Of a stretch of DNA of 15,848 nt, positions 5,494-13,300 are shown piece by piece. A program made the position numbers and the translations under genes. The DNA lies in the NCBI GenBank assembly GCA_003022085.1, contig PXQK01000042.1:1-15848 (forward strand), written 5' to 3'. The first letter of the stretch is position 1; each line of letters opens with the position of its first letter. Source of the stretch: Halobacteriales archaeon QH_10_65_19. Lineage in GTDB: Archaea; Halobacteriota; Halobacteria; Halobacteriales; Haloarculaceae. A model generated the notes under the pieces. The model ran no database searches. It saw only the letters and a list, made by a program, of their open reading frames with translations, and was not told where the DNA came from.

Positions 5494-6375
5494 ATGCGAG
5501 CCGACATTGCCAGCGAAACGACCAGGTGTACGGAGTGTGGCGGAAAGTTGCGGGTGATCGGGACCGAGCAGGTGTGCGAACAGTGCGGGCTCGTCGTCTC
5601 CGAACGGGAGATCGACCACGGCCCGGAGTGGCGGTCGATCGACGACGGAACCGACCGACAGCGGACAGGGTCGTCACGGACACGGACCCGTCACGACAGG
5701 GGGCTCTCGACGCGGATCGGGTTCGGGTGGGGTGGGACGGCCGACAGCACCCGATCGCGACAGCTCGTCCGGATGCGCCAGCAGCACAGGCGCGCGCAGA
5801 TCGGCTCGAAGCGTGAGCGAAACAGGGTCTACGCGTTCACCGAGATCCAGCGGCTCACCGCCGCGCTGGGGTTGCCGGCGTCACTCGACGAACAGTCCTG
5901 TGCCCTGTTCGAGTCCGCACAGCGGGAGGGACTCCTGTACGGCCGCACTCTCGAGGGGTTCGCCGCGGCGGCGGTGTATGCGGTCTGTCGAACACAGTCA
6001 ATTGCGCGGACAATGGAGGAGATCAGCGCCGTCGCCAAGGCGGACAGACGCGAGCTCAAGGCGGCCTACGACGCGCTGAACCGCGAACTGGGGCTCCGCG
6101 TCGGGCCGGTCGATCCGGCCGAGTTCCTGCCGCGGTACGCCTCACGGCTCGACCTGACCGCCGGCGTCGAGAACAGGGCCCGGGAGTACGCCGCGGCGAT
6201 GCGCGAGAGCGGCAAACTCTGCGGGAAGAAACCCAGCGGCGTCGCGGCCGCCTGCCTCTATAAGGCGGCGGTCGACCTGGGGACAGACGTCACACAGCAG
6301 ACCACCGCCGACGTTGCCGGCGTCTCACGGATGACGATCCGGTCGACGGTCGAGGAACTCGATACGCTCCGCTGA
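5494..6375 (+). CDS. tfb: Transcription initiation factor IIB (TFB paralogue)
   Basis: Recruits RNA polymerase to TBP-bound promoters; haloarchaea carry several TFBs with different promoter preferences. 293 residues. An N-terminal zinc ribbon has C12-x2-C15 and C28-x2-C31 (CTECGG, CEQCGL). A B-reader/linker rich in Arg/Ser/Thr follows (about 47-76), ending in LSTRIGFG. Cyclin repeat 1 is at about 105-200 and repeat 2 at about 205-293, with a helix-turn-helix TADVAGVSRMTIRSTVEEL (271-289) that would read the BRE. It is slightly short for the family (usually 300-330). Start 5494 has a good GGGGGAG ribosome-binding site. The upstream repeat element lies against its promoter, so regulation may differ from that of relatives. 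Confidence 0.95.
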   Translation: MRADIASETTRCTECGGKLRVIGTEQVCEQCGLVVSEREIDHGPEWRSIDDGTDRQRTGSSRTRTRHDRGLSTRIGFGWGGTADSTRSRQLVRMRQQHRRAQIGSKRERNRVYAFTEIQRLTAALGLPASLDEQSCALFESAQREGLLYGRTLEGFAAAAVYAVCRTQSIARTMEEISAVAKADRRELKAAYDALNRELGLRVGPVDPAEFLPRYASRLDLTAGVENRAREYAAAMRESGKLCGKKPSGVAAACLYKAAVDLGTDVTQQTTADVAGVSRMTIRSTVEELDTLR

Positions 6376-6394
6376 CCGTGTCGACGCCCCCGGC

Positions 6395-6430
6395 GAGACG
6401 CGAGAGACGCGGGAGACGTGGGAGACGCGG
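6395..6430. repeat. 9-bp tandem repeat, four units
   Basis: Four consecutive 9-mers: GAGACGCGA, GAGACGCGG, GAGACGTGG, GAGACGCGG. It is just downstream of the tfb stop and before the 3' end of the convergent gene. The 9-bp period is a multiple of three, but no convincing protein uses it. Confidence 0.75.
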
Positions 6431-6483
6431 AGGCCGACTATCAGCCCGGAAGCGGACCCGTATTCGGCCGCATCGCGGGGACT

Positions 6484-6804
6484 TCACAGCCGCCGAGCAC
6501 CGGGGATGGCAACCCAGAGGAGCGCACCCAGCGCGACAGCGACACCGAACCCGGTGCCGTCGCCGTCGTCTGTCGACTCCTCCCCGTTATCCGTCCCACC
6601 GTCGCCCGCGTTGTCGGGTGAACCGTCGTCACCGCTCCCGACGCTCGTGATCGCGTACGGGTCGTCCGCAGCGCCCGACCCCTCCATCTGCTAGAGCGTG
6701 GAACCACTGCCGGACCCTCCGCCAGCAACGACGCCGGCGCTGACTGCAACCACCCCGACGGCAAACAGGAGACCCCAGGCGGTCGGGGACCGGTTCTGTT
6801 TCAT
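6484..6804 (-). pseudogene. Secreted, C-terminally anchored small protein with in-frame TAG
   Basis: Minus-strand frame from ATG 6804 to TGA 6486-6484. It encodes 37 residues with a signal-peptide-like segment (MKQNRSPTAWGLLF then AVGVVAVSAGVVAGGG), then an amber TAG, then a further 68 residues in the same frame. Those are an acidic Gly/Asp/Ser-rich linker and a C-terminal hydrophobic helix GTGFGVAVALGALLWVA ending in PGARRL, resembling PGF-CTERM/archaeosortase-type anchors. Both halves make sense as one surface protein of about 106 residues, so the TAG is most likely a recent nonsense mutation. The promoter is intact (minus-strand CTAAATAAT, 6833-6825, leaderless spacing). Confidence 0.68.
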
Positions 6805-6824
6805 ACTGATACATTTTCCCATCA

Positions 6825-6833
6825 ATTATTTAG
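6825..6833 (-). promoter_or_regulatory. TATA box of the interrupted surface-protein gene
   Basis: Minus-strand CTAAATAAT centred 25 nt before ATG 6804. It lies directly against the boundary of the IS200/IS605-type remnant. Confidence 0.55.
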
Positions 6834-6837
6834 CTGA

Positions 6838-7184
6838 TTGCAGGCGCTAAGCCCCCTCCCTCAAGGAGTCGTTCGAGAATCGAAGATTCTCGTGATCCCG
6901 AAAATCTCCGATTTTCGGACGACACCGCAGTCTGCGCAAGCGGACAAGAAGCGCAGTAGGGAGGGGATACAGCGTCCCCAGAAGACAGCGTTAGAACGCG
7001 ACAAGAAGCGTGCGCTGTCCTACGGAACCACCCCGTCGAGACACTAGGAGTGGGTCACTCCGAAGGCACGCCTGTGGAGACTGCGCTCCCTACGGGAACA
7101 TAGTAGTTCCTGCAAAGCGCGTCGGTGAACCAGGAAGCCCCACCCTCAGCGAGCGCGTTAGCGCGAGCAGGGTGGGGTAGTTCA
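6838..7184 (+). mobile_element. Two tandem degraded right ends of IS200/IS605 (IS1341-type) elements
   Basis: The stretch from 6838 to 7248 has no intact gene. It holds two right-end-like structures in tandem. End A: CCCCTCCCT (6853-6861) pairs with AGGGAGGGG (6958-6966) and encloses two perfect hairpins, CGAGAATC-GAA-GATTCTCG (6874-6892) and CCGAAAATC-TCC-GATTTTCGG (6898-6918). End B: CCCCACCCT (7138-7146) pairs with AGGGTGGGG (7169-7177) around a GCGCGTTAGCGCG core and ends in TAGTTCAC, the usual haloarchaeal 3' terminus of these elements. The tnpB body and all of tnpA are gone. Confidence 0.75.
7020..7180 (+). pseudogene. tnpB: tnpB C-terminal remnant, frameshifted
   Basis: The frame starting at 7020 reads NHPVETLGVGHSEGTPVE then TALPTGT up to 7100. 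Two bases later, the frame from 7103 reads VVPAKRVGEPGSPTLSERV and continues SASRVG to TAG 7178-7180. Together these are the typical C-terminal tail of haloarchaeal TnpB (RNA-guided nuclease of IS200/IS605-family elements), separated by a frameshift. None of the RuvC motifs or zinc-finger cysteines remain, so it is non-functional. In intact elements the tail overlaps the region giving the guide (omega) RNA. Confidence 0.78.
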
Positions 7185-7248
7185 CAGATGCCGACCGGTC
7201 GCCGTACTCAACCAACGTTCAAGTACGAGGGCGCGACCAGGTGGCGGT

Positions 7249-8319
7249 ATGTCCTTCGTCATCGGACGGGGAACGAACGACGATGGTCTCCCGACAGCAC
7301 ACCTCGGCACCTACAGGGCGCTCGACGGGAGCCGCGGCGCAGACCTGTGGCTGGACCTCGACAGCCCCCACGCAGTACTCGTGGTCGGCAAGCGCGGCTA
7401 CGGAAAGTCCTACACGCTTGGCGTCATCGCAGAGGGACTCGGCCGTACGGCCGGCGTCGCGCCGACGGTCGTCGACCCGATGGGCGTGTTCACGCGGCTC
7501 GACGAGGAGGCAGAGAGTGAGCGGGTTCCCGCCGAAGTCGTCGACAACCCCGCAGTGACGCCGGACGCGCTCGACCCACGGTCGTGGTGTGCGATGCTGG
7601 GGCTGTCCCCGGAGAGCGGCGCTGGCGGGCTGGTCTGGCAGGCGGCCCAGGAGGCGCCGACGCTCGCGGCCATGCGCGAGCACGTCGGGACGACCGACGC
7701 GCCGGGCACGGACAAACGCGCGGCCAGGAACCACCTCCGCCTGGCCGAGTCCTGGGGTGTCTTCGACAGCAACGGGCTCGATGCCGCGGCGCTCGGCGGA
7801 CCAGAGGTCACCGTTGTCGATGTCTCCGGGCTCGACGCCGCGCCGATGAACGCGGTCTGTCGGGGCATCGGGGAGGCGCTGTACCGGGCCCGTGTAGACG
7901 GGAGTATCGACCGTCTCCCCTGGCTGCTAATCGACGAGGCACACACGTTCTTCGAGGGTGTGGCACACAGGGCGCTCAAGCTACTTCTCTCGCGCGGCCG
8001 CGCGCCGGGCGTGAGTCTCGTCTCCGCCACCCAGCGTCCGAGTGCAGTACCCGAGGTCGGCATCTCACAGGCGGACATCCTCGTCTCCCACCGGCTGACC
8101 TCCCGCGACGACATCGAGGCGCTCAGGCAGGCACAGCCGACGTACCTGAACGACTCGCTCGACGACCGGATGCCCACCCGGCCCGGCGAGGTGAGAATCG
8201 TCGACGACTCGACGGAGACGATCCACGCCGCACAGATCCGCCGCCGGGACACCCCCCACGGCGGCGACAGTCCGAACGCGAGCGATGTGGTCGCCACCTG
8301 TTTTGACCGCCAGCCGTGA
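7249..8319 (+). CDS. HerA-like P-loop ATPase of a surface-protein cluster
   Basis: 356 residues. Walker A is GKRGYGKSYT (47-56), Walker B LLIDEAH (226-232), and a sensor-like SATQRP follows at 259-264. The N-terminal HLGTYRALDGS segment is a small beta domain like that before the HerA/VirB4 ATPase core (DUF87). HerA/FtsK-type ATPases form hexamers that pump DNA or power secretion; the substrate here is unknown. A weak TATA (TTCAAGTA, 7218-7225) fits a leaderless start at 7249. It is the first gene of the cluster, and its stop overlaps the next start as GTGA. DNA-processing HerA normally pairs with NurA; no NurA is present here, which favours a role with the membrane proteins downstream. Confidence 0.86.
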   Translation: MSFVIGRGTNDDGLPTAHLGTYRALDGSRGADLWLDLDSPHAVLVVGKRGYGKSYTLGVIAEGLGRTAGVAPTVVDPMGVFTRLDEEAESERVPAEVVDNPAVTPDALDPRSWCAMLGLSPESGAGGLVWQAAQEAPTLAAMREHVGTTDAPGTDKRAARNHLRLAESWGVFDSNGLDAAALGGPEVTVVDVSGLDAAPMNAVCRGIGEALYRARVDGSIDRLPWLLIDEAHTFFEGVAHRALKLLLSRGRAPGVSLVSATQRPSAVPEVGISQADILVSHRLTSRDDIEALRQAQPTYLNDSLDDRMPTRPGEVRIVDDSTETIHAAQIRRRDTPHGGDSPNASDVVATCFDRQP

Positions 8320-8786
8320 TCAGGTACGTCCTCGCAGTCGTGCTGACGGTCGCCCTCGTCGGCATCGGATGGACGGGTCTCGAACACGCGGCCGCCCTCC
8401 GGAGCGAACAGCAGGTCGAGAACGCGCTCGCAGAGATCGACGAGGCAGCGGTCTCGCTCGTGGAGAACGACGATCCACCCGCTGCGGGACAGGAAGGGCC
8501 ACGCCGGGTCGTCGAACTAAACCTCCCGCGCGACGGACTCACATCGGAGCGGGTCGAGACGTTTCATATCAGACCCGAGTCGAAGAACGTGTCGGTTGCC
8601 GAGTACACGTTCGACGGGCGCGCGGTCCACACCGTGACTATGGACGCACCGATCCGGGACGGCAACACGAACCGGACGGCAACGGCGGACCTGAGCGGTG
8701 AAACCGGCTCGATAACAGTCGTGCTGACGCTCACGGAGGACGACGACACCGAGTACGTCGAGCTCCGGGTTCCTCCGGCCGGGTGA
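8316..8786 (+). CDS. DUF7311-like membrane-anchored protein
   Basis: 156 residues from GTG 8316, overlapping the ATPase stop by 4 nt (GTGA), so translation is probably coupled. An N-terminal helix RYVLAVVLTVALVGIGWTGL (3-22) is followed by an alpha segment (HAAALRSEQQVENALAEIDE) and a beta-rich domain, matching the N-terminal-anchor-plus-globular plan of pseudopilins. It resembles the haloarchaeal family I remember as DUF7311, which accompanies this ATPase. One sequon (NRT) supports an extracellular face. The function is unknown. Confidence 0.75.
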   Translation: MIRYVLAVVLTVALVGIGWTGLEHAAALRSEQQVENALAEIDEAAVSLVENDDPPAAGQEGPRRVVELNLPRDGLTSERVETFHIRPESKNVSVAEYTFDGRAVHTVTMDAPIRDGNTNRTATADLSGETGSITVVLTLTEDDDTEYVELRVPPAG

Positions 8787-8793
8787 CCGCCGG

Positions 8794-8799
8794 TTTAAG
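8794..8799 (+). promoter_or_regulatory. Candidate internal promoter before the DUF7285 gene
   Basis: TTTAAG, with its centre about 41 nt before ATG 8838, in the 51-bp gap between DUF7311 and DUF7285. The gap also holds TGTGG-GCCGAGT-CCACA, a 5-bp hairpin, just before the start codon. It could begin a second transcription unit. Confidence 0.4.
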
Positions 8800-8837
8800 T
8801 ACAATAACGGGAGCAGTGTGGGCCGAGTCCACAGAGG

Positions 8838-9431
8838 ATGCGATCCAGGATCCCAGTAACCCGGCGTGTCGCGTACCGCACGAACTGCACGACAGACCCG
8901 GTCCGAGCACCACACACTGTGGCGAGTAGCAGGGCGAGGAGCGGATCGTGGGCACAATCACCGGCTCAACGGCGGGGAGTTCAGACCCGCGGGAACGACA
9001 CGCGAGGGCAGACCGAACCGCTCGCAGCGCTGGTCGCCGTCACCGTCGTCTGCGTAGCGGTCTCGATCTACGCCGGCTTCCTGTCCGGGGTCGTCCCGGA
9101 GCTGGGCGCAGAGCGGTCCGTCGGCGAGGGGACCTCAGAGCGCGTCTGGAGCGCGATCAGCGAGAACGGGCTCTACGACAGTGGCGACCCCCTGAGGAAC
9201 AGCGTCGAGACGGAGACGCTGCCACAGGGGTACTACGTCTCGATCACCGTCACGTACGTCGGCGACGACGGCCGCCTCGTGTCGGTTGCGGCGGAAACCT
9301 TCGACGCGCACGGCGATCCAGCCGGCGTCGACTCGCCAGCGGACGCAGAACGCCACGAACGTCCGATCCCGATCAGACACGGCCCGGGTGACGTCCGGCC
9401 AGGGACGCTCAGGGTGGTGGTCTGGTCGTGA
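8838..9431 (+). CDS. DUF7285-like pilin-type membrane protein
   Basis: 197 residues from ATG 8838. The conserved part begins at RGQTEPLAALVAVTVVCVA (56-74), a pilin-like junction: Arg-Gly, a short polar stretch with Glu, then one transmembrane helix (61-83). A beta-rich extracellular domain follows and ends PGTLRVVVWS. The 55 residues before the junction are Arg/Ser-rich and unlike the short leaders I expect in this family. An in-frame GTG at 8919 would shorten the leader to 28 residues and may be the true start. Its stop overlaps the next start as GTGA. It resembles the family I recall as DUF7285. Cleavage by the prepilin peptidase is inference. Confidence 0.75.
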   Translation: MRSRIPVTRRVAYRTNCTTDPVRAPHTVASSRARSGSWAQSPAQRRGVQTRGNDTRGQTEPLAALVAVTVVCVAVSIYAGFLSGVVPELGAERSVGEGTSERVWSAISENGLYDSGDPLRNSVETETLPQGYYVSITVTYVGDDGRLVSVAAETFDAHGDPAGVDSPADAERHERPIPIRHGPGDVRPGTLRVVVWS

Positions 9432-10317
9432 GCACCGGCAGGGCCGTCAGCACCGTCGGTGACGCCACGCTGGCGCTGCTGTTGCTGTCGGCCGCGATGG
9501 TCGTGCTCGTGACGTTCGTGGAGACCGGCGAGCGCGACCACGACCCGATGGAGACCGAGTACACCACCGAGACGCTCCTGTCGTCGACAATGAACACGAC
9601 CTACTATCCCGAACGGGCGCTCGGGGAGTTCCACGGCGGTACCGTCTACGACGAAACCGACTACGAGAGACGGGACCTGCTCCGGGGACGAAAGCTCCGT
9701 CGCAGGCGGCCGAGGAGTACCGGGCCCGGATCGACGAGAAGCTCCAGGCCAGACTGGTGAACGTGAGCTTCGAGACGAACGTCTCCGCCGTCTGGGAGCC
9801 CCTCGACGGCGGACCGATCCGTGGGACGGCGGCTGTCGGGGGGACGCCGCCGGCGTACGAGGACGTGAGCGCCACGACGATCACCGTCCCGAGCGACATC
9901 TCGTCGGTCCGAAGGGAGGCGATCAACGCAGTGGAGGATCCCGACGACTTCGGCGTGGTCGCGGAGGTCGTGGCCGAGGCGGTCGTTGAGGGGTACTTGC
10001 CGGAACTCGAGTCCCAGCGTGCCCTCGAGGGTGGGGGTGTTGAGGGCGATCTTACTGCCTACCGGTACCTATGGATGGCTGACACCATCGACCTGGGGAG
10101 CGAGGCCCGGGACGACCTCGCGGAGTACCTCGAACCCGGGACGGCGAACGCGACGGCGGCCAACGAGCTGTTGATCGAGGAGCTGTCGGCGCAACTGGCG
10201 GCGTACCTCGAACCGGCAAGCGGTCCCCCGGAGTCCGGGCCGCTCGGCGACGCAAAGACGGCGGCGGCGTCGATCACGACTGGCCAAGTCACAGTAACCG
10301 TGCGAACATGGACATGA
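9428..10317 (+). pseudogene. DUF7284-like membrane protein gene, frameshifted
   Basis: Starts GTG 9428, overlapping the previous stop (GTGA). The first frame encodes an N-terminal anchor (VSTVGDATLALLLLSAAM) and a domain up to about DETDYER (near 9670), then runs into arginine-rich nonsense and stops at 9760. The downstream frame takes over with AAEEYRARIDEKLQARLVN (from about 9698), then VSFETNVSAVWEPLDGG and a normal C-terminus to TGA 10315-10317. The change is net -1 (or +2) and the joining region seems shorter than in relatives, so a deletion of 3n+1 bases is likely. If joined the protein would be about 296 residues. The second part could start at GTG 9757, but without the anchor it could not reach the surface. 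Confidence 0.72.
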
Positions 10318-13300
10318 CCAGTATCGACGACACCCCCAAGACGGGACGCGAACGGATCGGTCGGCTGGCGGCGAGCAGGCGCGCGCGGGTCCCACTCGCG
10401 CTGATCGGGGTCCTGCTGCTGGTGACCAGCGTGCTGGTCGTCGGCTCCATCGAGACGCGGGAAGAGCCGAACCCCGACGTGGATGCGAGCGTAGCGATCG
10501 ACCAGACGGAGGCCGCTGCTGGGACGGCGCTCCGGGACGGCGCACAGCGCGCGGCCGAGATTGCGGCCGAACAGCCGCTGACTGCCGCCGCCGACAACGA
10601 GTGGGGTGCGGTACTCGACGCCGACAGGGACGGGCCGCCACCGATCCATCCGAGCCGCGCTGACGACGAACTCGCCGACGACACGTTCAAAAGCTACCTC
10701 GAAGCGCTGATATACCTCGAGGTGGGCGCCAACCTGGAGCAAACCGGTCAGGAGGTCGACGACATCAGCACGGACGTCTCCGTACCGGCGATCGAAAACG
10801 AGGCAGACTTCGCGGACGCTGTCGACCGCGTGACCCTGACCGAGTCCGCCGAGGGGACGCTCGACGTCACGGTCGAGAACATTACGCTCAACGCGACACA
10901 CGACGGCGAGCTGATCGAGCAGCGGGAGATGACGATGAACGTGACAATCGCGACCCCAATCATGCAGCTGCACGAGCGCGTCAGGACGTTCGGGTCCGCG
11001 CTGAAGGCGGGGGTCACGGAGCGCGGGTTCTCCCAGCGCTTCAACGCCCGGATCTACGCAATCGGCTGGGCCCGGGGATACATGCAGAACGCCCGGCTGC
11101 CGGTCGTCGAGGTGATCGCGAACCGGCACATCGAGCCCTCGGCCAACAGCGCGCTCTACCGCACCCAGCAGGACGTCTTCGGCGCGGCCGATCCGGACCT
11201 GGGAAACGCCGTCAGGCTCGGGTGGACCTGCATGGCGCTGCAGGACGGCGGCGCGATGTTCGACGAGTACATGGACTCGAACGACCTGAGCTACGGGAAC
11301 CTCTCACACGACGGCGACACCCTGACCTACCGGTACGACAACGGTACCGAGGTCGAGGCCGACGCGCCAGTAGACGGTTCGGGGACGGCCGATGGGTTGT
11401 GCGAGGGCGTAGAGTGGCTCCTCGGCGACCAGGTGACCGGCCAGCACCCGGAGGCACCGGGCGTTACGGATCTGCTCGGCAACGCACCGGGGATGAACGA
11501 AAACGAGACGATCGCGGTGAACGAGGCGGCCTACATTCCGATGGCCCGGATGGTCGAGACGGAGTACGACGACTCCTTCGTGAGCGCCATCGACCGCATC
11601 TACACGATCGAGGGCGACGCGGACAGCGCCTCGACAGTCGCCGACGGGCTCAGTTTCTCTGGCAGTGCCAGCTGTGACTTCCCGGCCAATCGGAGCGGCA
11701 CGTATCGGAGTGCGGCGAGATCGAGCGTCACGCAGACGAGTATCGACACCCTCGACACCCCCGGCGAACAGTACTACGAGGCCACGTCGGTCGTCAGCGC
11801 CACCGTGCGGAAGAAACTTCGGTGCTCGGGGGAGAGCAACCCGACAATCGACACCGACTCGCTGGCGGTCGAAGTCACCTCGACGTTCTCGGAGTCCGAC
11901 CCCAACCCCGACGCGACAATCGACGACGTCAACGACGTTGGCATCGACCCCTACAAGTACGAGCCGGGGGCAACCACCTCCCTCCTGCCGTCAGACTTCA
12001 GGAACTACGACGGGGCGGATCAGGTTGTGACCGAGGAGATCCTGGGTGGCGAGATCGGCACGGGTGCGCATGCCGACTGGGTGGACCGTGCGGTACCAGA
12101 CGGCATCACCGAGGCGTCGGACGTCACCGGGCCGGTGGGCTCGGATCTCAACTACAGAACGGAAGTCGACATCGACCACGACGAGTTCCTCGAAGTCAAG
12201 CTCGCGGCGTCGATGGCAGAGGACATCAGATCGATGCAGAGCGACGTCGCCGAAATCTCCTACGAGTTCAGCCGGTCAGACCTCATAAGACGGGGCGACG
12301 AAAGCCCGTTCGCCCGGCTCATCGAGACCGTTAAGCGCGAAATGCGCGAGACGTACCTCGAGCGTGACGAGCCCTACCGGAGCGTGGGGCAGAAGGCCAT
12401 CTACGAGGCGCGACACGCGTACCTCCGGACGCTGATCGACGAGCTCGAACTGCTCGAGGAGGGGCACGACGAGGCTATCGCAACTGTCGATGACGAACTG
12501 AACGACCTCGACTCCGGCGTCGACAACGCCCTCACCTTCCTCCAGCAGGGCGTCTCGGCCGACGAACCGGACCCAATCCCGCTCGAGTCCTCGGAGCTGA
12601 CCAGGAACATCACTTACGAGGTGTCCGGCTCACCCACCTACCTCGTCGCGGACAACCTGACGAAGCGGACGGTCCCGGCCGTCGAGGCGGGCACCGAGTT
12701 CGTCCCGTTCGCAATGAAGAACAAGGAGTACGTGGACCTCCCCTACGAGCAGGTTGTCGGCGGTCTCCTCGATCGCCTCGCGAACGTTATCGGGCTCGGA
12801 GGGCCCGACGCGAAAATCGGGTTCCAGACGGCCGGCGACGTGCTGCTGGCTGGCGACCTTGCAGTCGAGACGGGCAACCACACGGAGTACAATCCATCGA
12901 ACGCGTCGCGGCTGGAAAGCGAACTCGATGACTTCGAGAGCACCGTCGACAGTGCTCTCGACGAGTTCTACGGAGACGTGGCCGCGGAGACGGTGATCGA
13001 ACTGTACCCGAGCGACGTTGCGAAATGCAGAATGCTTGCCCCGCCACCGGCTGGGGACGCCAACCCCGACCGGATACCGGCGAACTGTCCGTTGATCGTC
13101 GGGAACACCAGCGACGACCTTCTGGATGCGATCGACGACGCGGAGGACGCAATCGAAGAGGCCACACGGCAGGGTGTCGACGGGTTCGGAGAAGCCGGGA
13201 CGGCGGTAGCGATGAAAGCCGTCGCGATCGGGCGCGGGAACGCGACGGAGCCGATTATCGACAACGTCACGGACGCAATCGACGACGGAGTGTACCGCTA

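Noticed and set aside
6685..6700. Pyrrolysine or other recoding at the TAG of the surface-protein gene
   Set aside because: Haloarchaea are not generally known to use pyrrolysine, and a small surface protein is an unlikely user; kept only as an alternative to a nonsense mutation.
6838..7047. Plus-strand open frame of 69 codons in the IS remnant
   Set aside because: It reads through hairpins and right-end sequence of degraded IS200/IS605 elements and does not match a protein.
9660..9760. Programmed ribosomal frameshifting in the DUF7284-like gene
   Set aside because: No slippery heptamer or convincing downstream stem was seen at the junction, and the joint looks shortened; mutation or sequencing error is simpler.
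10059..11129. Minus-strand open frame of 356 codons across the DUF7284/DUF7286 junction
   Set aside because: It is antisense to two genes with coupled starts; the composition is typical of a shadow frame.
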